This document shows, in pieces, positions 26,023 to 39,300 of a stretch of 64,000 bases of DNA. A program made the translations under genes and the position numbers. The first letter of the stretch is position 1, and every line of letters begins with the position of its first letter. This DNA is from Cardiocondyla obscurior (taxonomy: Eukaryota > Arthropoda > Insecta > Hymenoptera > Formicidae): positions 2,438,001 to 2,502,000 of the forward strand of contig NC_091870.1 in NCBI RefSeq assembly GCF_019399895.1, written 5' to 3'. Below the pieces are notes generated by a model. The model saw nothing but the letters and a program-made list of their open reading frames with translations. It was not told where the DNA came from and searched no databases.

Positions 26023-26535
26023 CTGAAACAGAGGGCAACACTTAAATTTTCTGAAGACCCGCGGCGTTTGGTATTCTCGTCCGCCGTTTCCTCTCCTTCG
26101 CCTCTCCTTTTCCTTCGCGTTGCTCTTTTTGTTGCACGGTCGAAATGGAATGCAATTTAGCTAATTATTTCCCGTAATTGGCGCGGTTTCTCCTTGACGA
26201 GATGCATTCTCGCAGCTCGGAAAGAAAATTTGCTAATTCCAAATGAGTCACGTGAACGCAGAAACACGCAGTCTTAGGGCTATCGAATTAATTTTATTTT
26301 AAAGACACTTTAGAAGAGTGGCGCTTACGTGAAAATAACAAACCGGCGATAAAATAGAAATAAAAATAAAAAAAAAAACATTAATAAATCTGCCGAGGAT
26401 AGTATCGTAAAAATTAGATGAGATTTCTCAAAAGGTACCTCCGATATTTAACGCCCCGTCGTATTTTTAACGTCGCGTACGATCATTTTAATCGCAAAAA
26501 GCCGACACGTCGACTTGGTATCATCGATTACTCAC
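26023..26535 (-). other. dpr: dpr intron, 513 bp
   Basis: Bounded on the minus strand by AACG|GTGAGTAA and CTGTTTCAG|GA. It is a phase 1 intron that splits a glycine codon G|GA. It is much shorter than the upstream 9.5 kb intron and shows no other feature. Confidence 0.85.
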
Positions 26536-26704
26536 CGTTGAGTACGTGTACGGTGATCGATTTCGGTTGAGCATTACTGGGGTTACAAGTGTACCGTCCC
26601 GAGTCCGACGGTTTCGCTTCTTGCACCAGAAGGAAACTCGTCGTGCTGTCACCCTTTTCCGTGACCACGGAGACGCCGCCTCTGCTCGAGTCGTAGCTGA
26701 TTAT
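26536..26704 (-). CDS. dpr: dpr-family protein, exon encoding the second half of Ig domain 2
   Basis: Encodes 56 complete residues plus the first base of the next codon. The exon starts after TCTGTTCCAG|ATA in phase 0 and ends AACG|GTGAGTAA. It opens I-I-S-Y-D-S-S-R-G-G and contains VSVVTEKGD, then TTSFLLVQ, then DSGRYTC with the second Ig cysteine, then NPSNA and ITVHVLN. The YDSSRGG...VTEKGD...DSGxYTC order is a hallmark of insect Dpr proteins. They are neuronal surface receptors of the Ig superfamily that bind DIP partners in synaptic specificity and, in Drosophila, salt-aversion behaviour. Together with 36228-36355 it makes one complete C2-type Ig fold. The open frame seems to continue upstream of the acceptor, but the splice site and homology set the boundary. 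Which dpr paralogue this is cannot be settled by eye. Confidence 0.95.
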
Positions 26705-28041
26705 CTGGAACAGAGATCGGACGATCGTCCTGAGACGAGGTGACGTTTCTCGAGTTGGACGAGAGGTCCAACGGCGGCGAGGATGGAGGCGAATGAGAAA
26801 CCGGCTGGCCAATGCCGGATACAGTTTTTATTGGGCAGTCCCGACGGGTATTGACTATGAAGACGATAGGCGAAGAGATAAGCCCGTCGAAAGACTCCCT
26901 TCCGGTTCGCGGAGAGTACGGTCGAGGGTAGAAAAAAAAAAAAAAATACGGGGTTTCCTACCCTTAACGAGAATTCTTAGCGCGTTCTACAAGATCGACG
27001 ATCGAAAAGAGGTTGTAAAGTACGGTACCCCGGGACGTCCGGTGATACGAGGAAGGATCGCCCCCGACGTTCGGTGCAAATTACTTCGCAGGCGACTTAT
27101 GCCCCGAGGATATTTTCCAAGATAAATATTACGGCTACGGACAATTTCCTATGGCAGACCTTTATTTATTGCTCGGCCTTCTATAATTTTTAATTATTCC
27201 CCCGAGTTATTGGCAGATGCATCAATTTTCTTGAAATATAAGCATACGTTTTAATCTTCCTATGCACAGTCAATATATTGAAGAAAATGAAGGAATAATC
27301 TCCGTCTTGCTTTGCAAAAATAAAACTCAATACATTCTCTTTGTTATAAAAAAAAAAAAAGAGAGAAAAAAAAAGTTATACTTTGTTGCTACATAAATTA
27401 TTAATATCTATTGCGCCGAGAAAAGTATTTAAACTATTAGAATAAAATATTTCACAATCGTTATTTAAGCTCTCGCGCATTTACGTTGGAAAATTGGATG
27501 CAATGTCCAAATGCTAGTAGTACACTCGTCTCAAGATCTCGACGAACGCCGTGTTTATCCTACGTCTGTTCCACTTGACAACGCTCACGAGTGTCGCTTT
27601 AACGCGAAGCTGGCAGAATCTAACATTCGGTATACGCGAATGAAAGGAATAAAAAGTGAAGAACGTCGTGAAAGTCGAAAGGGATTTTTAAATAAATAAT
27701 CCGTACCCGGAACCTTGCGACAGTGTGCCTTCGTCTGAGAGGCACATAAGCCTTCTTAAGGGATTGAGAATCGTAGAGCATCCTTGACAACATGTTGGAT
27801 ATTTGCTTCTTGGCTGTGTTTCGGTGTTAAAAAATTCGAACGTCCTATTCTCCCGGGATTATCCCGATAAAAAGAAATGCCGAAATAAATAATTAAAAAA
27901 TTATTAATTCAACTTCTCTCGTACATCGTATTTTCGTGGGGGGTGGTTTTGCCTCGTCGTTCAAACTATTTTTATCGAAACCGCGATATTTTTATCGTTA
28001 TGCAATAAATTAAAAAAAAATTTAGAACCTGCTGTCATAAT

Positions 28042-28340
28042 GACGTAAACAAGCACACGTGCTCGTAGCTGGCCGCGGTGGCCGGCAAATTCGGTAGTCG
28101 ATTGCGCGTTGGTTATCACGTGTAGTAGACTAGTACGCGGCGAAAAATGTTTAGATATCTAATTTTTTTAGCTCGTTATTAGCCAGTAATAATTATCTAG
28201 TTCCTGGACGTTTTGAGAGTTATATTTCTGGTTCAGTGCTAGACAGTTCTCTTTTTTTTTTTTTTTTTAGACAGCAACGAGATAAGCCACGAATTAGCTA
28301 GCGAATCATTAGATAACCGTTAGGCTCAACTTCCACTCGG
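28042..28340 (+). repeat. dispersed repeat, copy 1 (unrecognised family)
   Basis: Closely similar to 41037-41278. Shared words in order are GA(C/T)GTAAACA, a GCGTTG(C/G) word, AGTAGACTAGTACGCGGCG, GTTTAGATATCTAA, CTCGTTATTAGC, then CCACGAATT(A/G)GCTA and CACTCGG/CGCTCGG near the end. This copy carries roughly 70-80 extra bases in the middle, including a T-run of about 18 at 28252-28269. Neither a terminal inverted repeat nor a target-site duplication is obvious, so the class of element is unknown. It lies inside the 9.5 kb dpr intron, antisense to the gene. Confidence 0.75.
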
Positions 28341-30851
28341 GTTAGCTTCATTAATTAATGTAATATAAAAAAAAGTTCTTTCCCTAAAGTCTCGTTACTT
28401 TGCAATTTTTTTTTTGTATAATAATGCTTGTTCGGAGCTTTCCCGCGAAAATGCGAAAATATAAGCTGCACTCGAGTAAATTTAATCATTCCGAATTGTG
28501 TTAAGCTTTCGCCGCGCGACATCGAATCCCGGGGATAAGAATATATATATCACCAAGCTGTTTATCCCCATCGCCATCTCCGGTCTCAAAGCGCGATTAA
28601 TCGAACGAAAGTTAGCGTCCGCGCACCGCCGCGAGTTTGATAAGCGCCGCGCTGCTTCCTTCCGTTCCGTTATCTAAACCGCGCGTTGCGGTCTAACGCA
28701 GAATAATATGCGAAACTTTCGTTCGAAAGTCCATAGTTAATCCGACCATATACGAGGCGCAATAATGCCGGCGTACCTAAACACGTGCACCCGCGCACTT
28801 CTCCTGCTTCTGAGAGCCAAAACTTTCCTTATTCTACATGAAACGGGGCTCGATGTTAGGTTTTTACAATCCGCCGTAACTCGCAAATTAATGTTTCGCA
28901 GGGCGTTCGTCTCTTCAGCTGTTCATACACAAGTACAAAATTAAACATCGCCGATAAAGTTGCATTTCTGAAACTTACGTAACATAAACGTAAACTTACG
29001 TTTCAGAGATTCGTTAAACTTTTACGATCCGTCCGACGCGAGAAGTTTTGTGCGTTTCTTTTAACGGAAACAATAAATCGAGCATGATCGTTCTAAAATA
29101 TTTCGCGAAGTATAAATATATATACCGTATACATATACGCGTCGGATATTTAATGCACCGCTATTTTCTACGTTACTCATGTTCGCGATGCGCGCGAATT
29201 ATTATTGTAAACGACGTTCTTGTAATTACTCGGGCGAGCGATGTTTCGAATTGAATTGATTTTTATTTAATTCTACTCGATCATCAGGATGGATAAATAA
29301 TATCCAATTTTCAGTTCATTAATCGTATAAAGTGCTGACTCTGCATTGACGATTGAATTAAAACAGCGACCAATTACTCGCCGATTAACTCTCGTGACTG
29401 TAAATCGATCTGAAATACGTGGACGTTACGTTTTAGCTGAATATTTACATTTTTTTTTGTTGTTCTGCCAATTACATAAAATGTTTAGTACAACGATCTT
29501 GTTCTTAATCATATTAATACGAATTAATATGTTAAAGCAAGTTTAATTACGAAAAATGAACGAAACGAGATTAATACAACAAGATTACAATCGTAAATAA
29601 TTTTTATCAATGCCGAATTTTATCAGTATCAAATTAGAACGATCGATTCGCGAGAGTTCGATCGTTGTGACTTTATTTAGCAGGGGGAAAAAAAAAGAAA
29701 AGAGAGAGAGCTCAGCTCAATGAGTTAGATAATTTCAATGCGTGTTAAAATCCGTAATTTTCTTGAATTTTATGGTATTATTACGGTATTATATTCCGGC
29801 ACATCGGGAGTTTGTACGACGGGATAAAGAGGTAAATGGAGATGAGGAGAGTTTCGTCAACCTCATTACATGCTTTTACTGGAAATCGGTATTCCACGGA
29901 ATTGCCAGTCGACTCCAACGGGACATCTTGAGCTCAATGGCCCGTTGGTATGATTTTCTTCCCTCCTACTTCTTTACGATTTAGTACTTTTATCTTATCA
30001 GCCTTGGCGCATTCTGATAACGGCACCCTTCATTCCACGCTCCGCCATCATGCCGTATTTTTATTCTTCCACCTTAACGTTCGTTCATATTATACCTTTT
30101 TCCTTTTCATCGTTTATCAAATTTTTAACTTAATGCTTTAATAGTTTGTTCTCGTTATCATCGGTTCTTAACGTTAATTATGCTTGCAGCGTAGGAAAAA
30201 AAAAGAAAGAGAAAAAAATAAAAAGATAAAACCGTTTTGCCGAATAGCGCGGATTATTGTCGCGCGATTGCTGAAAACGTATCGAAATTATTAACAAAGC
30301 GGTTGAATGCACTAGTCATATTATACTCGCGGCCACATATTGCGCAATGAGTTTTTAATGAATTTGCACGAAATATTAATTTGCTAATACATTAATAAAT
30401 CGATTGACATCGTAGGTAGATTATACGAATTTAAATATACATTTCTGCATATAAAATGTGAATGGATTAAGCAAAATTACAATACGGCGATGTCGCTCGC
30501 AGACATATTGCGCGGGTGCACGAAATGATACGTCAGTCCGCGTACCATTGTAACTGCTGTTTTTTTTTTTAATTCGATTTAAAAAGATACAATCGCTTTC
30601 CGAATTGTCCACAGATTATCCAGATTTAATATGTATTTCATGATTTTTTTTTTTCTTTTTAATTATTCAATATTTGCGCTTTACTTCACATACCCCCGTC
30701 ACTCGACTCTCTGATTATTTTGAATTACCGATGGTCAGATAAAAATTAAATTTATTAATATTACAGTTTAATTAAATTTCGAGAATTAAATTACAAAATT
30801 CATATAAACATTTTACTTTGTGCCGATACTTCATCTTCTTCTCTTTTTTTT

Positions 30852-30878
30852 TTCTCTCTCTCTCTCTCTCTCTTTTTT
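30852..30878. repeat. (TC)n microsatellite with poly-T flanks
   Basis: About ten perfect TC dinucleotides between T-runs. Confidence 0.85.
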
Positions 30879-32357
30879 TGCGACATCCTTTCTATTTACC
30901 CTCCTTATCGTTTCTCACGTCACCATTTGCTATTTCGTTTACTTTGATAAATTCACCTTTCAATCCCAAGCTCTCAGGCGAATTTTCTTCATACCGTTCA
31001 GCCGCGCCTCCAGCCAGGGAATAAACTTGCCAGTTGTTACGTTGAAATCGGCTGTTATTTTAGGATTTCGTTGTTCCTCGAGGTGGCGAGCATCCAGCTG
31101 TATGTCGAGAGCGGCAGATGCGAAATGTTTCCGAAAAGTGATGCGACCGACACACCGTATTCCATGGTATGCCGCGCATCCCCGGGTTCCTGACGGGTTT
31201 ATCCGTCAGGATATACATATATTCAATACCGCGCCCGAAGTGACGCGAGTTTCGCTGCTAACCGACCAAACGTCCCGTTTAATCAAATGCAATCCGGATC
31301 ATTCCATTCGGCTAGGCGTATCATTCGATATTACTTGAGCAATAGCAAGTATCTCCGCCGTATACGGGCTGAGATACTTTTTCCCACCTCAAAGGTACGC
31401 TTCCGTGCGCGCGGATTCGCTCGCCCGCATCTCGGAAAATTACACGAATTTGTATTTGGCTCGCAACACACTCGGTGTTTATCCCTTTTCCTAATTTCAC
31501 TTCGGGTTTCCCTTATGCTGGAAAATTGCGCCGTCTTATTCCACGAAGTACCCCCGAAGACAAAATCTTATCTGGTTAAGCACTCGTCGCGCACAGAGAG
31601 CGAGGAACGGAAATTTCAGGGAAACCTTATTATTAATTGTTTCATTGTAATCTCTGTCATTACGCTTCGCAATATTACCTAAATGTAATAACACCGAAAC
31701 GTTAATGCCGTAGCGGTCTGATAAATGATAAATGGCACGCCGTGTGATAAAATACGTGTCCTTCAGTGCGTCGAATAAAAATTTATAGGTAGGCGAAATC
31801 GCACACTGTCGCAAATAAGGGGTCGGCGGGCGCGTATTATTCTTTCATTTATTCAAATTTTATGCTCAACGCTTCACGTTCGTTGAAATAATAAGTTCGT
31901 TATCTCTCGACCGGGCAGAGTCTCTCGATCAGGGGACTGTTTAAAGCTGCGTAATCGGAGTTCCAGTATAATTAATGTCTGTCTACCGATGTTATTCTTC
32001 GCGAGGAAAATTGCGAGGAAAATTAGCAAATTTTTCATTGTTTTGGGGAGGGAGAGGGGTGAAGGAAACCTTGTTTCTTATTTTCTGTATCGTTGCGTAA
32101 TACCGAAGATAATTTTTGTTTTTAATAATCGTTAAATTGTTGCTGTTATAATGTTAAGTCCCGAGATTTATGCTTGCACGAAGATGTTTACGTGCTGTAG
32201 GCTGTGCACCAAATAACTGCGAATGGGCAGAAAATAAGTCGGTTTTACGAGCGTACATAAATCTATTGTTGTTTGTCTAACACACCTTACGACCTTGTTT
32301 GGCACGGCTCTGTATACTTTCGAGCAATCTCCTGTGTCCAGATTCGCGGGTGACACT

Positions 32358-32371
32358 TCTTCTTCTTCTTT

Positions 32372-32402
<31 letters not shown>
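32358..32402. repeat. (TTC)n then poly-T of about 30
   Basis: Four TTC trinucleotides run into about 30 T residues, the longest homopolymer in the window. It is a likely site of assembly or sequencing length error. Confidence 0.9.
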
Positions 32403-32404
<2 letters not shown>

Positions 32405-32866
32405 GAATCTAAGAATTAACACGTAACAACGGAGTTAACTACTGAAAATTAAATCACCGAAATTCACGCTACTCTTTATTTGAATGGGTCTATCGAAATC
32501 ACACAAAGAAAGGAAGGCTGTCGCGGTCTGTGCCATATTGGTTCAAGATTATAATTGCGATTCGTTCGTGAACGTTTTAATACGTTCGCGTTTTCAATGT
32601 GAGCTTCCATTCATCCGACGAGCGGTAACCACAGATCTGCAAAACATGCTTTTATTCCTGCTCTCGTAATACCGCGGAAATCGATTTGGCAGCGGCATCG
32701 GTCGGTTCCTCACCCTCTTTTCTTTTGGCAGTCTTCCATGATTGTCATATAAATAAGATGGAATACCGTTATTCTGTTTAACTATTTCATAATAGAATTC
32801 TTTTTTTTAAGATAAATCAGTTAACTCGCGATTGACTTGAATAAAAGCGTACTCAAACGCTAACAG

Positions 32867-32930
32867 AAATAAAATAAAATAAAATAAAATAAAATAAAAT
32901 AAAATAAAATAAAATAAAATAAAATAAAAT
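32867..32930. repeat. (AAAAT)n microsatellite, about 13 units
   Basis: A near-perfect AAAAT pentanucleotide array of about 64 bp inside the dpr intron. It is the cleanest pentanucleotide array in the window and probably length-polymorphic. Confidence 0.95.
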
Positions 32931-33676
32931 TAATACGAATATTGTCGGATATGCTAGCTGTACATATACTATAGATTCACTAATTACCATAAAAAATATT
33001 GTTCACGTTCCGAGTACATTGAACGTATAACCAAATAAATTTCTCTTCTACGGGAGAATTTCTAGAATAAAATTTTTATTTTCGCCGGCCTTGCGCGAAC
33101 TTTTGTAATAATGTCAAAATATTATACGCACGTTTTAAGACGCCCGGAACAATTTTGCGACGTAAGGGTGGCGTTTTAATGTCGTACCGTTCGTCACGCA
33201 TTTATAAGCGACGGCACATCGCTTCGGGGTACGGTCGCCGCAACAGACGCGGGCATGAAATTCAATCAAAATCAAAGGGATAAGGTGTATCGGAGCGTGA
33301 AAGCAAACGCGCCTGGGTAGCTCCGGTGAATTCCTTGCGGCCGGAAAATGTTTCGCGTCGTGGATCGATCGCGGCGACTTTATTATCGGAGGAGAATTTC
33401 AGTCAGTTCCCACGAGACAATTCCTGGGGGGGCTGTCCTTATCGGTCGTGGCGGTAGAGTAGGTTTATCACGTCCGAGAGCCATCACGGCATCCTTCCAC
33501 GAGCACATGAATCATTATGAGCGCACAAAATTGCGAATTTACGGCCTTAAGTAGCGCGATTATTTTGCCCGGTCTTTTTAATCGATCCCATAGGAGAATT
33601 CGTTCAATCTCCTATACGGAGGTCTCTTTGCCAAAAGTATCGATGGCGCTGGCGAAATATTTAAAGAGGATGATCC

Positions 33677-33729
33677 AGAGAAAGAGAGAAAGAGAGAGAG
33701 AGAAAGAGAGAAAGAAAGAGAGAGAGAGA
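33677..33729. repeat. (GA)n compound microsatellite
   Basis: GA runs interrupted by AAAGA words over about 53 bp. Frames crossing it read as R-E-R-E-K or S-L-S-F and are artefacts. Confidence 0.9.
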
Positions 33730-35493
33730 CGCATCTCAGTCCGTTGGACGAAGTGCTTAAGCTTCCGCGGAAATCCACACGCGTAATCCTCCAAGTGCAA
33801 AGTGAAAAGTAGTCGAGATAAAAATAAAATACTTTACGGTATACCCGTAAAAAGATTCTTACGGGATCATTCGAGGAGAGGGATATTATCTCGTTTGGGG
33901 AAGCGCGACATAATGTAGCACCGCCGAACTTGTTTTATCACACTCGATATCCTTAATGAGATAACGTAGGGTGTCTATGCGAACGCCGTGCGCGAAGCCG
34001 TAGTTTCCGCGAGAACACGGGGAAATATACCGGTGGCCAAGATTATCGTATTAATTATCTATGTACGAAGTCAGCGCGACTCGCTTTACGCAGTGCTGTT
34101 AAATCTTGGGTTTCGCTAATCGCACGGGGTATTATCAATATCTTCGCCGCGGCGGGCAGCTCGCACGAGAGAGGACGAAGGGACTGACGGAGTGATATCT
34201 CGAGGAATTAGGGAGTCCCTCTCGGCTCATTTACGGTCCAGAACCCTTCGAGGCTGCACGCGTTAGTCACGCACGACGGAGTTCTCTTTAAGGTTCGCGG
34301 GCGAACGTTGTTTCTACGTACCCGGGCGAGTCCCAGCGCTCCCGGTCAGGGGCTTAATGCGCCTAATGGAACCTCCTGAGTGCCGTTACCAATTTTGCCG
34401 CGACTCTCACGATTTAGCGGCGGGCCAACCAACCGGGACATTATCAAAATTTATTGGCCGGTCAGCCGTTCGCAAACAGTCGCTGCCACCGCCGTCGAAA
34501 TGTTTTATGATCCTCCCCTCCTTTTGTTCGCGAGCACATACTTAATTCGTCCGGCCAGAAAAAACTTTGTTATCGTAAAAGCTAAACTTAGCTCGAAAGA
34601 TATAATGTTGCGGAGATCCTAAATACGAGCGGAGAACGCGATAAGAAACTTCATTCGCGAACAAGTACTAAAACAAAAAAAGTAATAAAATGTTTCTTTT
34701 CAATCAAGTGATTAATTTGAATTTAGTCATCGTGTAGTCATTTCGCTATTTTTTAATCAAAATATGAAAAATGTTTTGAAAGTAGAAAAAATAGATTTTT
34801 TTTTTTTTTTAAGAAAATTTACATACAGTTCACGTGCAGTATATTTTACGAACTCGAATTTTTAGAATATATTTTTAGTCGGTACGGATGTACGCGCGAT
34901 ATATTAATTGTAACAAATACCAGCGCATACGTATAACATATCCGCGCGTACTCTTATCGCTGGTGAACAAAATTTTGTTCTCTACTTCTCTTTGCGATTA
35001 GTCGAAGTCGCACGTGATAAAATAATTCAGTCGGAATTACATAGAATTCGGCAGAATAGCGGCTCGTCTTGAAAGGTGCAAATACCGCACGATTAATTCT
35101 TAGTTAACGGAAACATTTCAAGCTGCTCAGCATTCTTGTATGACAGCAGGTGGTTAAGTGTACCTACCGTCCCTTATCAGTGCTCTAATCGGAACTGTTC
35201 GACTTCCTGAAGTTCCACGCCAAGTACCTAATTAGGGACGACCTTCGCCGACGCCTGTACGGCCATTTATCACGCATCTCCTCACTGCTATTACCTTGTG
35301 GCGAAATTTGCGAAAGATTTCATCTCAGATAACTACTCGGAGTTTCTGCTATTGTCGTCGGTTCTCGAAATTACACGGTCCGAAAAGAGCAAAGTGATTA
35401 AATTTTAACAAATAAACTTTGCCCTGAAAAGAACTGTTCTACCGTTTCCATCCATATTTTATTAAAAATTCATTTACTTTTAAAATATAATTT

Positions 35494-35519
35494 ATATATA
35501 TATATATATATTTTTTTTT
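35494..35519. repeat. (TA)n then poly-T
   Basis: A short TATATA run of about eight dinucleotides passes into a T-run. Confidence 0.8.
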
Positions 35520-36227
35520 ACTACAGTTTATAATTAGTTCTAAAGTGGCTTTCACATTTTCCGTAGATATTATTATATCATATATTTTCAAGCTATTATT
35601 AATAAAATAGCATATCTCTCTCTCTCTTTTTTTTTTTTAAATAAAAAAATATTTTCATAATTAAATAGAATTACGATTAAGTTAATTAAAGAGGAAAGTG
35701 GAAGGTTTATCTTACTTAAGATGTAAATTAAGACATTGCGTATTTATATTTCGGTCAGGTCGTCTCTAAAAAATTAATGACGGAAAAATTGCCAGAGTTT
35801 AATAGTAACGACAGCGGCGGCAACAATAATAATCTTGAACAACTGTGTACGCAATAAACATGACGAAGAAAGACGGAAGTTTCCACCCGGCGTTGAAAAT
35901 TTCATCTCGCGGAAACTTGCTCACGCGGCAGCGAGACAGAAACTTATTCAACGCGTTGCCTTCCGTAATATTAGAATATATCTCGGGGAAGTAGGATCAT
36001 CATTAATTATCCGCGCGCAAAGTCAACGTTGGCCAGAGTCGCGCGAGTCAGTAATAAATCCAGGGTACCCCGCTAATCGTGCGATATTGCAGGAACCGTC
36101 TGCGAATTCTTCGCCTACGCGTAAGCTTTCACGCACTTTCAGCCCTCGGAATATTTTCCAATATTTGCCGATTATTGCCGTGGAAACGACGAGCATAATA
36201 ACGGATCGAACGGTAGGGCGGACTTAC

Positions 36228-36355
36228 CGCATCGTTGTGATTCCAGAAAATGTAGGCGGGTGGTTCTGGACTCTGCAGGACGACGCACGTGAGATTAATG
36301 GTGCTACCTCGATTGATGAACAACTCCGGCGCGCCCAGAATCTCGGTTTTTGGCT
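36228..36355 (-). CDS. dpr: dpr-family protein, exon encoding the first half of Ig domain 2
   Basis: Encodes two bases of a split codon plus 42 complete residues. The acceptor is TTTACTTTCCAG|AG and the donor GATGCG|GTAAGT, ending in phase 0. Counting from the first complete codon, the peptide starts PKTEILGAPELF and continues INRGSTINLTC with the first Ig cysteine at residue 23 and an N-glycosylation sequon (NLT) at 20-22. Then come VVLQSPEPPAYIFWNHND, with the core Ig tryptophan at residue 37. The STINLTC...SPEPPAYIFW block is strongly diagnostic of the Dpr family. The AG prefix implies that the missing upstream exon ends with one base, most simply G (a GAG glutamate codon). A 179-codon frame on the plus strand across this exon is only its shadow. 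Confidence 0.95.
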
Positions 36356-39300
36356 CTGGAAAGTAAAAATGTGACTCTTTTTACACGAGCAATTTTTTGT
36401 ACCCGATTTACCCTAAGCTGTCGCGTGTATCTGTGCCCGGGTAGGAAGGAGGTAAAGAGGCGGAGGGTCCGAGAGTATCTAGGTGCTAGAGCGTACACAT
36501 GTAAGGGTGACTTATTATCAGGACTATTTTGCTCGGCGAACGGCTAGTTGCTGCAATAAATTACGGTCGTGCAATTAAATATTACATTACACAGGAGTAA
36601 GGGAAAGAAATATTTTGTGTTTTTTTCTCCCTACGTCACCGTACGTCTCTCCATTAGCGCACAAACGAGAGCACGTAACTCTCGCCCGGGATTAAATTCA
36701 CGGAATCGGAGTGCGGAATTACATCTGCGCTTAGAATCCTTATTTCATGCAAATATCAGACAGTTATCGCGGAGCGCTTCTCAGCGATACGTTATGATTT
36801 CTCAGTGCCTCGGCCGGAGCCTGCCTTCTTCGCGGCTCAAAGTGTATCGCGAGATGAAGACGCGCGCGCGCGCGGTTCTCTCGACTTTCTTCCGCATTAA
36901 ACTTCGGAATCCGAATACGCGGGATCCGTATCGCGCGTCTCATGACTTTATGTGCGCTTTATGTAAATAATGGATATTTGTCACGTCGCGCTTCGGGGCG
37001 ACAGTTTACCATGCCGGTGCAAAAGACGACTTAGCCTCTCGCGCGCCGGATTAAATCTAAAGATTTAAAGATGAGATTCCGTCACGACCCAGAATTTTAC
37101 GTTTCTTTCATGTAAATGTCTCTTAGCTCGACGCGTCTTGTTTTTGCGATTCTTCAGCCACGCGTAAGCTTATAAAAAGCACAATGACGCTGGCAGGATA
37201 AGAAAACGCCGCTGCCTTTTAACGCAAAATGTCGCAATACTGAATCTTATTATTCATATCACTCCAGAAGATCTAGATACGTGTTTGTAAAACGAAGAGG
37301 TAACATTCATTATCGTCAGCGCACTATAAAAGCAACAAAGTTAATACTCTCTATAACTTTTTATCTCGAATATCCCGCGGAAGAGAATATACCCCACCTG
37401 CTTTAAACGTCGCGTAAAAGTAAAGAAAAAAATTTTTTTTTTAATAGCTTGTACATTTTGTTGACGTAAACATCTTTGCCGTAGTAATTTTATTTATACG
37501 CGTGATTTTTTACCACACGAATTATTCGGTAATTCACGTCATTATTCAATAATTAACAGTTCGAAAATATATGTAACGTGTAAAATTGTACTTTAATATT
37601 TTTTAACAGTTAGACTAACATAATTTACAATGTATAAATTTTTACGCTCGAAGAGTAGGCGGTATATTTCTCACTAAATTTCTGCACAAGTTCTTTTTAA
37701 CCGAATTCAAATTCGGAAATCGAAAACCTATATACGAGATTGCGCCGCCCGCGGCTCAGGACTAACGACTTCTGTCCCCCGGCTAAAGAAATCGATGTAT
37801 ACGACGTAATCATTATGGAAAGTTGAATCAGGGTCTCGCATCTGTCGGGAGAATTATGCAGAATTACACCCGGTGATTCTCTTCCCGGCGGGCAGGAATT
37901 ATCCCCGGAAGTCTTCTCTATCGGTCGCCCGCCACCCTCTTATATTGTCCTCCGATAATAGTCCCTCATGGAGGGTAAATCGGGCCGTGAGCTGCGCGCC
38001 GGGAATTTATTTATAATGCCGAAAAATGTCGAGGACGTTGATACGCCTGGTTATTTATAGTCCACGTTCGGACGAGCGGACGCACAGACGGACGAGCGCG
38101 CGCGGGATCCGTTTTGTGTCCTTTTGTGGTGCCGAAGAGTGATGCGGTTGACCCGGCCGGCCTCTGTGCTTGCTTTCGAAAGAGCACTTTGAGGCGCTTC
38201 ATATATGGAGAGTATCCGGTATCTGTTACCGCGACGGCGGACCTGTTCCCGTTAAGCGTGCGTGTGTGCGCTCGCGCAAACGCGTCTGCATGTGCGCGTG
38301 TATTATGAGGGAGAAATAGGAGGAGAGAGGTCAACGATGTCGGTAGATCGATGTGAATATTTTCTGGACGGCCTCCTCCTCGCGGTTCGACCGAAATAAC
38401 CGGGCGGCGTGCTTTACGGCTTTTGTGCGGGTGATACTCGGACGACGACGGTTAACCCCTTCCGAGTAGTTAAGGGCACCGAGAGACCATACCCTCTGTC
38501 TTCGTCCCTTCTTCCGTCCCTCGCTCGCTTTTTCCTTCGCGTTGCGAAGCGTTTCCTTCCGGATTTCTCGCTGAAATCCGGGTTTCGACTTTAAAACCTT
38601 CCACCGTTTATTTTTAAGTCTACTGCACTTCGTTATATCTCGACCCTGTGTCATCTACCTTTTCCTCGCGATTTTGTTCCTTTTTATTTTTCCACTTTTA
38701 AGGAAGACTAGCTCGCTCGCTGTAACTTAAAGTAGACTCGAAGCCGTAATAATTTAAAATTTTCTTTCATAATTATATACGTATAATTGATAGCGCGTGG
38801 ACGCTTTAATGTCGGCTAACCGCGAATAAAAGTTGATCTCGTCAGACGACAAACCTTCAAGGCTCCGCTCAAGCTCTTCAACGAAAAGTTTCCGAAACTC
38901 TTGATTCGCTCGCGTACTCGTTACGACCTCAACCCCGTTTCAAATAAACGTAAAGGGATTAGTACAACGTCGAATCGAAAACGCCGATTCTTCAATCAAT
39001 CGCGATCATTATTTTTTTTTTTTTTTTTTCCGGAATAGTTCGATAAAAGCGTTGAGAAATCATCCATATAACGACAAACACTTTGCGCTTTTTAACAGAT
39101 AAATTTTTTAATACTCGTTCATGCACGTAATCATACATTGTTTATTTTACAATTAATTTTGACATCTGAACAAAATTTATAGAATGAATTGAAATTGATT
39201 TCTTTACGAAATAGTTAAATCCAATATTGTCTAATTTCGTATTGAACACGTAGGTTTACATATTTATCCCAAACAGAAAAATATCTTAAAGTTTCGGTAC

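Larger units (their letters stand above)
26705..36227 (-). other. dpr: dpr intron, about 9.5 kb
   Basis: Phase 0 intron between the two Ig2 exons, with donor GCG|GTAAGT and acceptor CTGTTCCAG|ATA on the minus strand. It holds a copy of the dispersed repeat at 28042-28340, an AAAAT array, a GA microsatellite and a T-run of about 30, but no exon or gene that I can support on either strand. Long first or middle introns are usual for insect dpr genes. Confidence 0.85.

Noticed and set aside
35835..36374. 179-codon open frame on the plus strand
   Set aside because: It runs antisense over the dpr Ig2 exon and its flanks and has no domain; the conserved coding signal is clearly on the minus strand.
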